A stretch of 64,000 bases of DNA from Novosphingobium huizhouense (GTDB lineage Bacteria; Pseudomonadota; Alphaproteobacteria; Sphingomonadales; Sphingomonadaceae): positions 1,426,001 to 1,490,000 of the forward strand of contig NZ_JAILXZ010000001.1 in the NCBI RefSeq assembly GCF_020179475.1. The letters run 5' to 3'. The notes beneath the pieces are model-generated. The model made no database searches, was not told the DNA's origin, and saw only the letters and a program-made list of their open reading frames with translations. Positions 54,141 through 63,941 of this stretch are shown here, piece by piece. Position numbers and translations under genes: made by a program. How positions within the stretch are numbered: the first letter of the stretch is position 1; every line of letters starts with the position of its first letter.

Positions 54141-55099
54141 CCCGCCCTGCCACCCTTCTCGCCGGCCTCCTGCTCCTCGCGCTGCCGCTCTCGTTGCTGG
54201 CAGGCCAGGTGTGGATCGATCCGTTCGGGCCCCCGGTGCGCAATGCCGTGCCGATCCTGATGGAACTGCGCGCGCCGCGTGCGGTGCTCGCGCTGCTGGT
54301 CGGCGGCGGCCTCGGCGCCGCCGGCGCCGCGATGCAGGGCTACTTGCGCAATCCGCTCGCCGATCCGGGGCTGTTCGGCGTCGCGCCGATGGCGGCATTG
54401 GGCGCGGTGCTGTCGTTTTATACCGGCTATGCGGTCCAGCCTTTCGCGCTGCCCGTCTTCGCGCTCGCCGGCGGCGCGCTCGCCATGGGGTTGCTCGCGC
54501 TGATCGCCGGGCGCGGCGCGGGGATCGCGCTGTTCACGCTCGCCGGCATGATGATCGCAAGCCTCGCCGGCGCGCTGACCAGCCTCGCCATCAGCCTCTC
54601 GCCCAACCCCTTCGCGCTGTCCGAGATCGTCACCTGGCTGATGGGCGCGCTCGCCGATCGCGGCTGGCGCGATGTCGCGTTGGCCGCGCCGCCGACGCTT
54701 CTCGGCCTCGCGCTGCTCGCGCGCACCGGGCGCAGCCTCGATGCGCTGACGCTGGGCGAGGCGGCGGCGCGCTCGCTCGGGGTCGATCCGGTGCGGCTGC
54801 AATGGCTGCTGGCGGCAGGGGTCGGCTGCCTCGTCGGCGCCGGCGTCGCGGTCGCCGGGATCATCGGCTTCGTCGGGCTGATCGTGCCGCACATGGTGCG
54901 CCCGTTCACCGACGGCCGCCCGTCGGCGCTGCTGCTGCCGAGCGCGCTGGCCGGCGCGCTGCTGCTGCTGCTCGCCGATTGCCTGTGCCGGCTGGTCCCG
55001 CTGCCCGGCGGCGAGCTGCGCCTCGGCATCGCGCTCAGCCTCGCCGGCGCGCCCTTCTTCCTCCACCTGCTGCTGCGCTTGCGGCGCGAGGTCGCATGA
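54137..55099 (+). CDS. btuC: Vitamin B12 ABC transporter permease
   Basis: A 320-residue FecCD-family permease with ten predicted membrane helices. It has the conserved MQGYLRNPLADPGLFGV and GFVGLIVPHMVRP (the region that contacts the ATPase). It forms the membrane channel of BtuC2D2. The ATG at 54137 overlaps the btuF stop (ATGA). Confidence 0.93.
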   Translation: MTRPATLLAGLLLLALPLSLLAGQVWIDPFGPPVRNAVPILMELRAPRAVLALLVGGGLGAAGAAMQGYLRNPLADPGLFGVAPMAALGAVLSFYTGYAVQPFALPVFALAGGALAMGLLALIAGRGAGIALFTLAGMMIASLAGALTSLAISLSPNPFALSEIVTWLMGALADRGWRDVALAAPPTLLGLALLARTGRSLDALTLGEAAARSLGVDPVRLQWLLAAGVGCLVGAGVAVAGIIGFVGLIVPHMVRPFTDGRPSALLLPSALAGALLLLLADCLCRLVPLPGGELRLGIALSLAGAPFFLHLLLRLRREVA

Positions 55100-55827
55100 G
55101 CACGCTGCTCGCCCGCAACCTGATCGTCGACGGACGGCTCGAAGGCGTGTCCCTCGCGCTCGCGCCGGGCACCGTCACCGCCATCGTCGGGCCCAACGGC
55201 GCGGGCAAGTCCACCCTGCTGGCGGCGCTCGCCGGGCTCGTCCCCGGCGCCGTCAGCCTCGGGTCCGATGCGTTGCGTGCGCTCCCCCCACGTCGGCGGG
55301 CGCAGCGCATCGGTTACCTGCCGCAGTCGGGCGAAGTCGCCTGGAACCTCTCGGTGCGCACGCTCGCCGCGCTCGGCCGCCTGCCGCACGATGCCGGCGC
55401 TGCCGACGACGCGCGCGCGATCGACGCCGCGCTGCGCCAGCTCGATCTTGCCGCGCTTGCCGAGCGCCCCGTCGCGCAGCTTTCGGGCGGCGAGCGCGCC
55501 CGCGCGCTGCTTGCGCGCGTGCTCGCGGGCGAGCCCGACTGGGTGCTCGCCGACGAACCGCTCGCCGCGCTCGACCTTTCGCACCAGCAGGTGCTGCTCG
55601 CGCAGCTGCGCGCGCTGGCGGGCGCGGGCCGCGGCGTCGTGCTGGTGCTCCACGACCTCGCGCTGGCGATGAACCACGCCGACCGCGTCGCGGTGCTCGA
55701 TCGCGGCCGCCTCGTCGCCGAAGGCGCGCCTGCCGCCGTGCTCACCCCTGCGCTGATCGCGCAGGTCTGGGGCGTCGCCGCGCGCTGGCTCGGCGAGCCG
55801 GGCGCGCGCGCGCTCGCGCTCGGCTGA
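55096..55827 (+). CDS. btuD: Vitamin B12 ABC transporter ATPase
   Basis: A 243-residue ABC ATPase. Walker A GPNGAGKST, Q-loop YLPQSGEVAWNLSV, signature LSGGERARALLAR, Walker B WVLADEPLAALDLSHQ, and H-loop LHDLALAMNHAD. It energises BtuC. Its ATG overlaps the btuC stop (ATGA), so btuFCD are coupled. Confidence 0.93.
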   Translation: MSTLLARNLIVDGRLEGVSLALAPGTVTAIVGPNGAGKSTLLAALAGLVPGAVSLGSDALRALPPRRRAQRIGYLPQSGEVAWNLSVRTLAALGRLPHDAGAADDARAIDAALRQLDLAALAERPVAQLSGGERARALLARVLAGEPDWVLADEPLAALDLSHQQVLLAQLRALAGAGRGVVLVLHDLALAMNHADRVAVLDRGRLVAEGAPAAVLTPALIAQVWGVAARWLGEPGARALALG

Positions 55828-55834
55828 TGCGAAA

Positions 55835-55866
55835 AGGCCCGCCGGACCGTTGCGTCCGGCGGGCCT
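55835..55866. terminator. Terminator between btuD and the UrcA gene
   Basis: A thirteen-base perfect stem (55835-55847 with 55854-55866) around CGTTGC, with AAAA before it on the forward strand. It serves both convergent genes. Confidence 0.85.
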
Positions 55867-55886
55867 CTCCAAGCGGCTTCCCCGCC

Positions 55887-56210
55887 TCAGCGCGCGGCCA
55901 TGCGCGTCGCGTTGGCGGCGATGGCGAAGCGGCGCGCGTCGCTCGCGCCGCCGATCGCGCGGCGCTGGCACGCCTTGACCGCGCGACGCAGCGCCAGCTC
56001 GGCGCCGTCGGCGCTGCCGCAGACCGCCACGGCGGCGCGGGCGATGCGGCGGTCGAGCGTGGCGACGCCGCGCCCGCTGGCAAGGTTGAGGTCGTCGTAG
56101 CGGACGTCGAGCCTCTGCACGGGGGCGAGGGCGTCGTCGCGCGCCTGCGCGAGCGGAGCGAAAGCGGTGGTGGCGAGCGCCATCGCCGCGAAAACTGCGG
56201 TGCGAACCAT
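55887..56210 (-). CDS. UrcA family protein
   Basis: A 107-residue secreted protein. Signal peptide MVRTAVFAAMALATTAFAPLAQA, then the UrcA pattern: VRYDDLNLASGRGVATLDRR, then CGSADGAELALRRAVKACQR with two Cys, then the Ala-rich end. UrcA-type proteins are abundant in sphingomonads and related bacteria; function unknown. The DNA upstream (56211-56420) is AT-rich and carries a large dyad. Confidence 0.88.
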   Translation of the reverse strand: MVRTAVFAAMALATTAFAPLAQARDDALAPVQRLDVRYDDLNLASGRGVATLDRRIARAAVAVCGSADGAELALRRAVKACQRRAIGGASDARRFAIAANATRMAAR

Positions 56211-56324
56211 ACGATAATCTCCTGGGAACTGGGGGTGTCGAGTAGTTATCGCGATCCCGCCCGCGCAATGCTCGCAGTTTAATACAATGTAAAGGATTCG
56301 TTTTGCGTATTTATTTGGATTAAA

Positions 56325-56382
56325 TGCAACAAACGCTTGCGTGAAACTAATTCGGTTTCAACTGGAATCATTATTTGTTGCA
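56325..56382. repeat. Large nested dyad in an AT-rich intergenic stretch
   Basis: TGCAACAAA (56325) pairs with TTTGTTGCA (56374), and inside it TGAAAC (56342) pairs with GTTTCA (56355). It lies about 115-170 bases upstream of the UrcA start in the most AT-rich intergenic DNA of the region. Confidence 0.55.
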
Positions 56383-56422
56383 GGGTTACATTCGCGTTTC
56401 GTAAGATGACTTCAATACGACA

Positions 56423-56452
56423 ACGCCCCGCCGCGAATTCGCGACGGGGCGT
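56423..56452 (-). terminator. Terminator of the Pro-rich small gene
   Basis: A stem of twelve paired bases with one mismatch and an AATT loop (56423-56435 with 56440-56452) lies 34 bases after the stop at 56486, with a T-rich stretch following on the reverse strand. Confidence 0.7.
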
Positions 56453-56485
56453 CCTGGTCGTGCGGTAAAGGGAAGCGGGGGCGCT

Positions 56486-56824
56486 TCAGCCGCGCCGGTC
56501 GAGCGCGGCGGCGAAATCGATCGCGAACCGCTCGGCGAAATGATCGCGCTCGGCCAGCGGGATCGCCGGTCGCGCCGCCGCCGGGCCGTGCGGACCGGCG
56601 CCGAACAGGTGCGCTGCCGGCGGCTCGCGGTGCGGGTCGGCAAGCAGGGCGGGAGCGGGGGCGGGGACAGGTACGGGTACGGGAGCGGGCGATGCGCTCC
56701 CTGGCGCGGGCGTCGCGCAAGGGATCGGCGCAGCCGCCCGCGTCGGGGCGATCCGCCATTCGAAGTCGCGCAGCTCGGTCACGGGCAAACTATCCAATCT
56801 TACGATATATGCCAATCCTTCCAT
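56486..56824 (-). CDS. Hypothetical Pro-rich small protein
   Basis: A 112-residue protein: a short folded-looking start (MEGLAYIVRLDSLPVTELRD), a Pro/Ala/Val repeat (PVPVPVPAPAPALL) and a C-terminal helix (ERDHFAERFAIDFAAALDRR). There is no signal peptide or membrane helix. No family is recognised and the low-complexity middle makes the call less certain. It lies just downstream of the RTX genes on the same strand. Confidence 0.45.
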   Translation of the reverse strand: MEGLAYIVRLDSLPVTELRDFEWRIAPTRAAAPIPCATPAPGSASPAPVPVPVPAPAPALLADPHREPPAAHLFGAGPHGPAAARPAIPLAERDHFAERFAIDFAAALDRRG

Positions 56825-56929
56825 TGGGTTAGCACGTATTGCCCCTCAGCGCTTGTATCGGAACGACATGGATGGGAAATTTTTGGTTACCGTCGCCGCC
56901 TGCCCGCCACTTGCGCGCCACCGGCCCCG

Positions 56930-59611
56930 TCACAGCACGAAGTCGGCCGCGACGAGGTCCACCGTGCCGTTCAGCCGGATCACCAGGTCGGCCACGCCGT
57001 CGCCGGTCATCTCGCCCTCGATCCAGGTCGAGCCGCCCTCGTGGACCACGTGGAGCTGCCCGGCGCGGGTGAACGCCGCCGTGCCGATGAAGCTGAAGGT
57101 CTGGTTGCCGTCGGTCATCGCCCGCGCGTCGATCAGCGACAGGTCGATGCGGTCGCCCTGCGCGTGGCTGAAGTCGGCGATGCGGTCGGCGCCGGCGCGC
57201 GTCGCGCCGGTCTCGCGGTTGCCGAACACGAAGCGGTCCGCGCCCGTCCCGCCGATCAGCGTGTCGAGCCCGGCGCCGCCGCGCAGGGTGTCGGCGCCCG
57301 CCTCGCCGCGCAGCGTGTCGCCACCGGCATCGCCGAACAGCACGTCGTCGCCGTCCCCGCCGTTCAGCACGTCCGCCGCATCGCCGCCGCGCAGCGTGTC
57401 GTTGCCGGCATCGCCGCGCAGCAGGTCGGCCCCGTCGCCGCCGCTGATCGCATCGTCGCCGTTGCCGCCCTCGAGCGTGTCCCTGCCGGCCAGGCCCTTG
57501 ATCGTGTCGTTGCCGGCAAAGCCCACGATCGTGTCGTCGTTGACCGTGCCGGTCAGCGTTTCGCCCGCACCGGTGCCGAAATAGACCCACGAGAACGACG
57601 GCGCATAACCGCCGAAGTTGTCCGCGGTCAGCACCGCCGGGAACAGCCCTTCGAGCCGCGCCACGGTCTGGAAGGCGAAGTCGTTGCCGGCAAGGCCGTC
57701 GCGGTCGATCTGGATCAGCGTGTCCGTGCCCTCGGCCACCAGCCGCAGATGGCCGTCGCCGAAGGGGTTGGCGAGCGGGGCGAGGCCGGTCATCCGCGCG
57801 ATCAGGTCGTCGAGCGCGAACACGTCGCCGCCCGCGCCCGCGGCGAAGTCGGTCACCGTCACCTGCGTCCGGCCCAGGCCCGCGCCGCCGAGCCGGATCG
57901 TGTCGCTGCCATCGCCCAGCGTATAGGTCTGCACGCCGCCGCGGCCCAGCGTCGAGACCACCGTGTCCTGGCTCGCCCCGCCGATCACCACCGCGTTGTC
58001 GACCGCCAGCACCACCTTCGCGCCGTTGCCGACGTAGGCGTTGTTCGCCTCGTCGTCGGTCTCGACATGGACCAGCCCGTCCGCCCCGGCGCTGCCGCTG
58101 ACGGTGATCGTGTCGTAGTCCTTGCCGCCGCGGACCTGCAGCACGTTGCCGGTCTTGAGCACGAGCGTCGCCGTGTCGGCCCCGTCGCCGAGGTCGATCT
58201 CGTCGCTGCCGCCCGCATCCGCGCCGCTGTCAGCCACCGTGTCGGCGCCGCTCCCGGCAAGGATCACGTCGTCGCCGGCGCCGCCCGACAGCACGTCGTC
58301 GCCCGCGCCGCCCTCGATGTGGTCGGCCCCGCCGCGCCCTTCGATGCGGTTGCCGTTGGCGTCGCCGAAGAAACTGTCGGCCTTGCCCGATCCGATCAGC
58401 AGCTCGACGTTGTCGAGCCGGTCGCCGCCGCTGATCTCGGCGCCGAACGCGGCCCGGGCGCCGAAGCTCTCGCCGGCATAGCTCACCGTGTCGAAGCCGT
58501 CGCCGCCATCGACCCGGCCGCCGCCGCTGCCCGGGCGCAGCGTGTCGTCGCCGCCCAGGCCGAGCAGCACGTCGGCCCCGGCGCCGCCCGCCAGCACGTT
58601 GGCCGCGGCATTGCCGGTGATGCGGTTGGAGCTGCCGTTGCCGGTGCCTTCGATGGCATTGGTCCCGGTCAGCTCGAGGTTCTCGACATAGGCGGTCAGC
58701 GCATAGCTGATCCCGGCGCGGACCGTGTCGGTGCCTTCGCCCGCCGCTTCCACCACCGTCGTGCCGGCGAAGTTGACGTTGTAGGTGTCGTTGCCCGCGC
58801 CGCCGATGAAGCTGTCGCCCGGGCCGTTGCCGTAGAACCGGTCGTTGCCGCCCAGCCCCTTGAGCACGTTGACCGAACTGTTGCCGACGATGAGGTTGTC
58901 GAGCTCGTTGCCGGTGCCGTCGATCGCGCCGCCGGCGGTCAGCAGGAACAGGTCCTCGACATTGGCGCCCAGCGTATAGCTGATCGTCGCGCCCACCGCG
59001 TCGCGGCCTTCGCCGGCGTTCTCGCGCACCTGGTCGCCCGCCTGTTCGACGATGAAGCTGTCGTCGCCCGCGCCGCCGACCATGATGTCGTTGCCGCTGC
59101 CGCCGTCGATCAGGTCGTCGCCCGCGCCGCCGTCGAGGTAGTCGACCCCGCCCGCGCCCCTGATCGTGTCGTCGCCGGCAAAGCCGTAGACCCGGTCCGC
59201 GGCGTCGGACAGCTCGATCGTGTCGTTGCCCGAGAACGCCGCCGCGAGCAGCGCCTTGTCGTCGGCGCTCGACTGGCTCTGCAGCGCCGATTGCAGCGCG
59301 CGCGCCGAAACGCTGACGTTCTCGATGGTGTAGAGCGTGACCCCGTTCTGCTGTTCGAGCAGCCCGGTGATCGTGCCGCCGGTCAGCCCGCTGCTGCTGG
59401 CGGTCAGCCCGGTGCCGCCGACCTGGATCTCGCCGTCGTCGCCGCCCTGGCTCGCCGAGATGTAGGCGACGTCGGGATAGGTGATGCCATAGACGGTGTA
59501 GTACGCGCCCTGCTGCAGGTCCGCATCGGTCTGGTTGCGCCAGAACCAGTTGAGGTCGAGGTTGTCGAAGTCGATCGGAACGTTGTTGGTGCGGACGGTG
59601 AAAGTGGCCAT
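56930..59611 (-). CDS. Large RTX calcium-binding protein
   Basis: An 893-residue protein with no signal peptide. Residues 1-130 are a small unknown domain (TVRTNNVPIDFDNLDLNWFW). From about residue 140 there are several blocks of RTX nonapeptides (GGAGDDLIDGGSGNDIMVGG, and a long block near the C-terminus). The terminal about 90 residues end in DFVL and match those of the two RTX proteins upstream. It should be secreted by a type I system and fold with Ca2+. No catalytic domain is recognised. The ATG at 59611 opens the coherent N-terminus. Confidence 0.83.
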   Translation of the reverse strand: MATFTVRTNNVPIDFDNLDLNWFWRNQTDADLQQGAYYTVYGITYPDVAYISASQGGDDGEIQVGGTGLTASSSGLTGGTITGLLEQQNGVTLYTIENVSVSARALQSALQSQSSADDKALLAAAFSGNDTIELSDAADRVYGFAGDDTIRGAGGVDYLDGGAGDDLIDGGSGNDIMVGGAGDDSFIVEQAGDQVRENAGEGRDAVGATISYTLGANVEDLFLLTAGGAIDGTGNELDNLIVGNSSVNVLKGLGGNDRFYGNGPGDSFIGGAGNDTYNVNFAGTTVVEAAGEGTDTVRAGISYALTAYVENLELTGTNAIEGTGNGSSNRITGNAAANVLAGGAGADVLLGLGGDDTLRPGSGGGRVDGGDGFDTVSYAGESFGARAAFGAEISGGDRLDNVELLIGSGKADSFFGDANGNRIEGRGGADHIEGGAGDDVLSGGAGDDVILAGSGADTVADSGADAGGSDEIDLGDGADTATLVLKTGNVLQVRGGKDYDTITVSGSAGADGLVHVETDDEANNAYVGNGAKVVLAVDNAVVIGGASQDTVVSTLGRGGVQTYTLGDGSDTIRLGGAGLGRTQVTVTDFAAGAGGDVFALDDLIARMTGLAPLANPFGDGHLRLVAEGTDTLIQIDRDGLAGNDFAFQTVARLEGLFPAVLTADNFGGYAPSFSWVYFGTGAGETLTGTVNDDTIVGFAGNDTIKGLAGRDTLEGGNGDDAISGGDGADLLRGDAGNDTLRGGDAADVLNGGDGDDVLFGDAGGDTLRGEAGADTLRGGAGLDTLIGGTGADRFVFGNRETGATRAGADRIADFSHAQGDRIDLSLIDARAMTDGNQTFSFIGTAAFTRAGQLHVVHEGGSTWIEGEMTGDGVADLVIRLNGTVDLVAADFVL

Positions 59612-59930
59612 GGTCGCTAGGGTCCCCGGGAAGGTGCAGGCATCGCCGCCGACGCGCGCGCTGCGGCGGTGGCATCGGGACGGCGACGGGCTATGCGACC
59701 TTGGTCCCCGGCGTCGCCACGCGCGGGCCACCGCTTGGCCGAGGGGGGAAGGGAGGAGAAGACGGCGCGCCGCCCGTGCGCGCCTTGCGCCAGCGGTGCC
59801 TGCGATCTCTCCCCTGCGCCCTCGCGGCGCGGACTTATCATCCTGATCTGCGGGATTAATTTCCTGCTGACAAGGGCTTCGGCCCGATCCGGCGCATTTG
59901 CCAGGGCCCTAAACTCCATGAGTTTACGGC
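59612..59930. other. Intergenic region upstream of the large RTX gene
   Basis: About 320 bases with no convincing gene. It holds the upstream region of the large RTX gene and a hairpin after the protease gene (59905-59931: twelve paired bases with one mismatch around CAT). The hairpin has no T-tract. Confidence 0.5.
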
Positions 59931-61481
59931 CTAGAGCACGAAATCCGACCCCAGCAGCGTCACTGCCCCGTCCAGCCGGATCGCGAAGTCGGCAAGGCCG
60001 TCGCCGTTGACGTCGCCCTCGACATAGGTGTTGCCGCCGTCGAGCACCGCGTGGAGTTGCCCTGCGACCTTGCCGAACGCGCCCGCGCCGATGAAGGCGA
60101 AGGCCTGATTGCCCGCGAGCGTCGCATTGGCGTCGATCGCGGAAAGGTCGATGCGGTCGCCCTGGGCATGGGCGAAGTCGGTGATGCGGTCGGCGCCGGT
60201 GTGCAGCTTGCCGGTCTCGCCGCCTGCGAAGACGAAGCGGTCCGCGCCGGTCCCGCCGGTCAGCACGTCGCGCCCGCTGCCGCCGCGCAAAGTGTCGTCG
60301 CCGCCGCCGCCGATTAGCTTGTCGGCGCCGCTGCCGCCGTTCAGCGTGTCGTTGCCGGCAAGGCCCGAGAGCGTGTCCGCGCCCGCGCCGCCGCTCAGCA
60401 CGTTGGCCGCGCCGTTGCCGCCGATCTGGTCGTTGCCCGAACCGCCGATCGCGTTCTCGATCGTCACGTCCAGCGCGATCGCGACATTGTCCTTGAACTC
60501 GAACGCGGTGATCCCCGACTGGCGGATCACCGGGAGCACGCTGGTATCGACCCAGTCGGCGAACTGGTGCCACACGTCGAGCCGCTGGGCATAGGCGAAG
60601 TCGCTCTCGCCCGCCTGCTGCACCGGTTTCTGCGCGGCCACCTGGTCGGCGATCGTCAGCACGCCGATGTCGCTGTAGGCGCCGGCGCGCAAGTCGATGT
60701 TGCAGCGGCGGGTGAAGGCTGAACAGTCGAAGGTGTCGGTGCCGCCGGCGTCCCAGATCGTCTCGACCTGCGCCTGCCCCTGCACGAAGCTGTAGACCGT
60801 GTCGCCCTTGCGCGTGGTCGTGTCCTTGCCATAGATCGCCTGCGCCGCGGCGATGTCGAGCACCATCGGGGTCACCGCCGAGACGATCGCGAAGTCGGTC
60901 GAGAACGCCCCGTCGGCGAGCGTCACCGTCACCGCCTGGGCGAAGTGGTTGTAGCTCATCACCGTGTAGAGCGCATCGTCCAGCCCCTGCGGCAGCGGCG
61001 TGCCCTCGAACGGGTGCTTCAGGCCCAGCGTGTGGCCGATCTCGTGGATCAGCACCTCGAAGTCGTAGCTGCCCGGCGCCATCGTCGCCGCCTTGCTCTC
61101 GTCGTCGATCCAGATGTCGCCGGTCGAGCTGCCCGGCGCGCCGGGGAAGCCCTGGTAGGCATAGCCCGCCACGCCCGCGTCGGCGATCGTGGTGAAGGCG
61201 ACGCGGATTTCCCCGCGCGACGAGGCGTTGTCGGCCACTTGCGTGAAGTTCGCCGCGACGACCTCGTCCCACGCCGCGATCGCCTTGCCGAAATTGGCGG
61301 CTTGCGTCGCGTTGAACGTCGCATAGCCGGTGAACGGCTCGGACCCGGCGGGATAGTCGTCGCCCGGCCAGGTCGAGCCGGCGCCCGGCACCGACCAGGT
61401 CCGCTGGCTCGCGCCCAGCGATATCCCCGCCTCGCGCAAGCCCGCCGAAATCTGCGCCGTGGTCGCCGTGATCAGTTGCAT
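59931..61481 (-). CDS. Serralysin-type metalloprotease with RTX repeats
   Basis: A 516-residue M10 (serralysin) protease. The zinc site [11 protein letters not shown] spans residues 146-156 (H146, E147, H150, H156) and the Met-turn is YTVMSYNHF with M175 and Tyr 177. Residues about 370-430 carry RTX nonapeptides ([20 protein letters not shown]). The C-terminal end has the same DFVL block as its neighbours and is the secretion signal. It is an exported calcium-dependent protease. The ATG at 61481 is used; a 30-residue longer reading frame upstream looks non-native. Confidence 0.92.
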   Translation of the reverse strand: MQLITATTAQISAGLREAGISLGASQRTWSVPGAGSTWPGDDYPAGSEPFTGYATFNATQAANFGKAIAAWDEVVAANFTQVADNASSRGEIRVAFTTIADAGVAGYAYQGFPGAPGSSTGDIWIDDESKAATMAPGSYDFEVLIHEIGHTLGLKHPFEGTPLPQGLDDALYTVMSYNHFAQAVTVTLADGAFSTDFAIVSAVTPMVLDIAAAQAIYGKDTTTRKGDTVYSFVQGQAQVETIWDAGGTDTFDCSAFTRRCNIDLRAGAYSDIGVLTIADQVAAQKPVQQAGESDFAYAQRLDVWHQFADWVDTSVLPVIRQSGITAFEFKDNVAIALDVTIENAIGGSGNDQIGGNGAANVLSGGAGADTLSGLAGNDTLNGGSGADKLIGGGGDDTLRGGSGRDVLTGGTGADRFVFAGGETGKLHTGADRITDFAHAQGDRIDLSAIDANATLAGNQAFAFIGAGAFGKVAGQLHAVLDGGNTYVEGDVNGDGLADFAIRLDGAVTLLGSDFVL

Positions 61482-61630
61482 GTGGTCCCTCTCGTCCCCG
61501 CCCGCGCCCCGCCGGGCAAAGCGTGCGTCCGCATCCGCGATGCCGCACAAGAGTAAACGAATCCCGCCCACCCGCCAGTGCGCAAGCGCATAGGCGGGGG
61601 AAGGGGGGGGGAGCTAGGGGGAAGGCGGGA

Positions 61631-63736
61631 TCAGAGCACGAAGTCGGCGGCCACCAGCGTCACCGCGCCGTCCAGCCGGATCACCAGGTCGGCAACCGTA
61701 TCGCCGTTGGTGTTCATTTCGACGTAGGTATTGCCGTCCGCCTGGACCACTCGCACCTGGCTTGCCGCAGTGAAGGCGTCCGAAACCAGCGTGAACGTCT
61801 GGTCACCGAACGTCGCTCCATCGGCATCGATCAGCGAGATGTCGATCCGATCGCCTTCAGCATGGCTGAAGTCGGCGATCCGGTCCGCGCTGGCACGGGT
61901 GGTGCCGCAGTCGGCCGCGATGAACAGGAAGGTATCCGCGCCGGTCGCACCGGTCAGCATGTCCTGGCCTGCGCCGCCGATCAGGAGGTCATTGCCATCG
62001 CCCCCATTCAGCGTGTCGTTGTCGCTGCCGCCCTCGAGCCGGTCGTTTCCGGCAGCGCCGCTCAGGCTGTCGGCGCCCGCACCGCCGACAATGACATCTG
62101 CTCCGCCGCCGCCATCGATCCGATCGTTCCCCGCCCCGCCATCGACCTCATCGTCTCCGCCCCGCGCATAGGCAACGTCGTTTCCTCCCCAGAGCTGGAT
62201 CGTGTTGGCGGATTCGGTTGCCCAGACAGTATCGGCGCCGTCGCCTGCGAAGATGTCGACGTAGTTCGCCTTCGCGCCGCGCAGGTCGAGCGTCGCAGCC
62301 CCGCCGGCCAGCTGGAAGTCCGTGCCGCTTGCGATCGTCGCGGTCGGTGCGACCAGGCCCCCGTCGGCGAGAACGTATGTCGCCTGCGGCAGATTGGCGA
62401 AACTGCCCAGTTGCGCCGCGGTCAGCCGGATGAACGATGGGTAGAGGCTCGTCAGCGCCTCTACCGAGACCAGCTTGATGAGCGAAAGGTCGGTCTGGCC
62501 CGGGCTGTCCAATGCAAGCGTATCGTATCCGGCTCCGCCATCGACCAGCTCGCCCGAAACCGCGTCATCGCTGCCGATGATGATCGTGTCGTTGCCGCCG
62601 CCGCCGTAGACTTGGTCGAGACCGAACCCGCCGACGAGCGTCTCGTTGCCGCTTCCACCCCGCAGGAGGTCGGCGCCGAAGCCTCCCGACAGCGTGCTGT
62701 CTGCGCTGCCACCACGGATCGTGTCATTCCCCTGCGCACCAAAAATGGCGACCGCGCCCGTTACCGAACTGGCGTCGACCACGTTGTTCACCGCCGCCAG
62801 CTGCAGCGAGAAATTCTCGAATGCCTTGCCTTTCAGCGAGATCGTGCCGCCACTGGTCAGCACAAAACTCCCCGACAGGAACTGGAATTGGTGGAATTGG
62901 CCGAGCGTCAGCGTAGCCAGCGAAAATTCGGGCAACGCAATCCGCTCGAGCCCGGCCAGCGTCAGTTTGCTCAGGTCGATGAGTCCGGCCTCGGCAACTT
63001 CCAGCGTGTCGATCCCGGAGCCGCCGTCGAGCAGCGCTCCGGCCGTAGCGTAGTTGTGGACGACGAGGGTATCGTCTCCGGTACCGCCGTAGACCTTGTC
63101 GAGTCCTACGTTTCCGTCGAGCCTGTCGTTGCCGGCATAGCCCCGGATCGTGTCGTTGCCACCTCCGCCGACGATGGTGTCGTTGAAGGCGCTGCCCAGC
63201 ACGACGTCCGCGCCGATATTGCCGGCGATGACAAGTCCGGTGTCGGCAAGCGAGCCGTCGAACCGCGTCGCGGCGCGCGCCAGATGGAACTGGCCTTGTC
63301 CCTGGCTTCCTTCGAAATGGAACGTGCCGCCACCCGACAGCCAGATTTCTCCGCTGATTGCAGCAAGCGGAGCCAGCTGGTCTGCCTTGATCAGTCCGCC
63401 GTTGTTGAGTCCGAAATCGATCGCTTCGATGGATGTGAGCTTCGTGTACGTGATTTCTGCGCGCGGCGCATAGATGCTGCCGAAATCGACCCGAAGCGTA
63501 TCATATCCTGAACCGCCATCGACGGCATCGCCCGCGGCGATGTCTTCCGACTTCGTCAGCAGGATGATGTCGTCGCCTGCTCCGCCATAGACAGCATCCA
63601 CGCCTTCGCCCCCGGCGAGCGTGTCGGCGCCATCGCCGCCGCGTAAGATATCGTCACCGGCAAGGCCGTTGATGCGATCGCTTGCGGAACCTCCAATCAG
63701 CTTGTCATTGCCCGTTGTGCCATTGATTAATGCCAA
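61631..63736 (-). CDS. RTX calcium-binding repeat protein
   Basis: A 701-residue protein that starts at once with RTX repeats (INGTTGNDKLIGGSASDRIN) and alternates them with beta-rich inserts of about 100 residues (SLADTGLVIAGNIGADVVLG and others). The last 90 residues share the DFVL block. There is no enzyme motif. Its start is a TTG at 63736 with a strong AGGGGG six bases upstream; no ATG fits. Codon use is slightly less GC-biased than in the protease gene. It is probably a secreted adhesin or matrix-type protein; that role is inferred. Confidence 0.84.
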   Translation of the reverse strand: MALINGTTGNDKLIGGSASDRINGLAGDDILRGGDGADTLAGGEGVDAVYGGAGDDIILLTKSEDIAAGDAVDGGSGYDTLRVDFGSIYAPRAEITYTKLTSIEAIDFGLNNGGLIKADQLAPLAAISGEIWLSGGGTFHFEGSQGQGQFHLARAATRFDGSLADTGLVIAGNIGADVVLGSAFNDTIVGGGGNDTIRGYAGNDRLDGNVGLDKVYGGTGDDTLVVHNYATAGALLDGGSGIDTLEVAEAGLIDLSKLTLAGLERIALPEFSLATLTLGQFHQFQFLSGSFVLTSGGTISLKGKAFENFSLQLAAVNNVVDASSVTGAVAIFGAQGNDTIRGGSADSTLSGGFGADLLRGGSGNETLVGGFGLDQVYGGGGNDTIIIGSDDAVSGELVDGGAGYDTLALDSPGQTDLSLIKLVSVEALTSLYPSFIRLTAAQLGSFANLPQATYVLADGGLVAPTATIASGTDFQLAGGAATLDLRGAKANYVDIFAGDGADTVWATESANTIQLWGGNDVAYARGGDDEVDGGAGNDRIDGGGGADVIVGGAGADSLSGAAGNDRLEGGSDNDTLNGGDGNDLLIGGAGQDMLTGATGADTFLFIAADCGTTRASADRIADFSHAEGDRIDISLIDADGATFGDQTFTLVSDAFTAASQVRVVQADGNTYVEMNTNGDTVADLVIRLDGAVTLVAADFVL

Positions 63737-63941
63737 GATAAGCCCCCTGCTTTCATTTTATTGTCGCCCGTCCGTGTAGCAGGCGCAGTTCGTGTTATTG
63801 TCCGACAAAAGATCAATAACTCGCGCTATGCATACCGCGATTGGTCATGCCTGGTTGGAAAAAATTGCTCCACGCTATCACCGCGCGTGCCGCGGCGCGT
63901 TTTCCGGTCGATCAGAAGGCCGAGTCCCTGAAGGGCGGCGG

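Noticed and set aside
56930..63736. RTX nonapeptide DNA as a CRISPR or simple tandem array
   Set aside because: The repeats are coding, variable in sequence and in frame; spacer-repeat structure is absent.
56930..63736. A type I secretion ABC transporter within the RTX cluster
   Set aside because: All frames in the cluster were accounted for by the three cargo genes; no Walker motifs or membrane-fusion helices occur.
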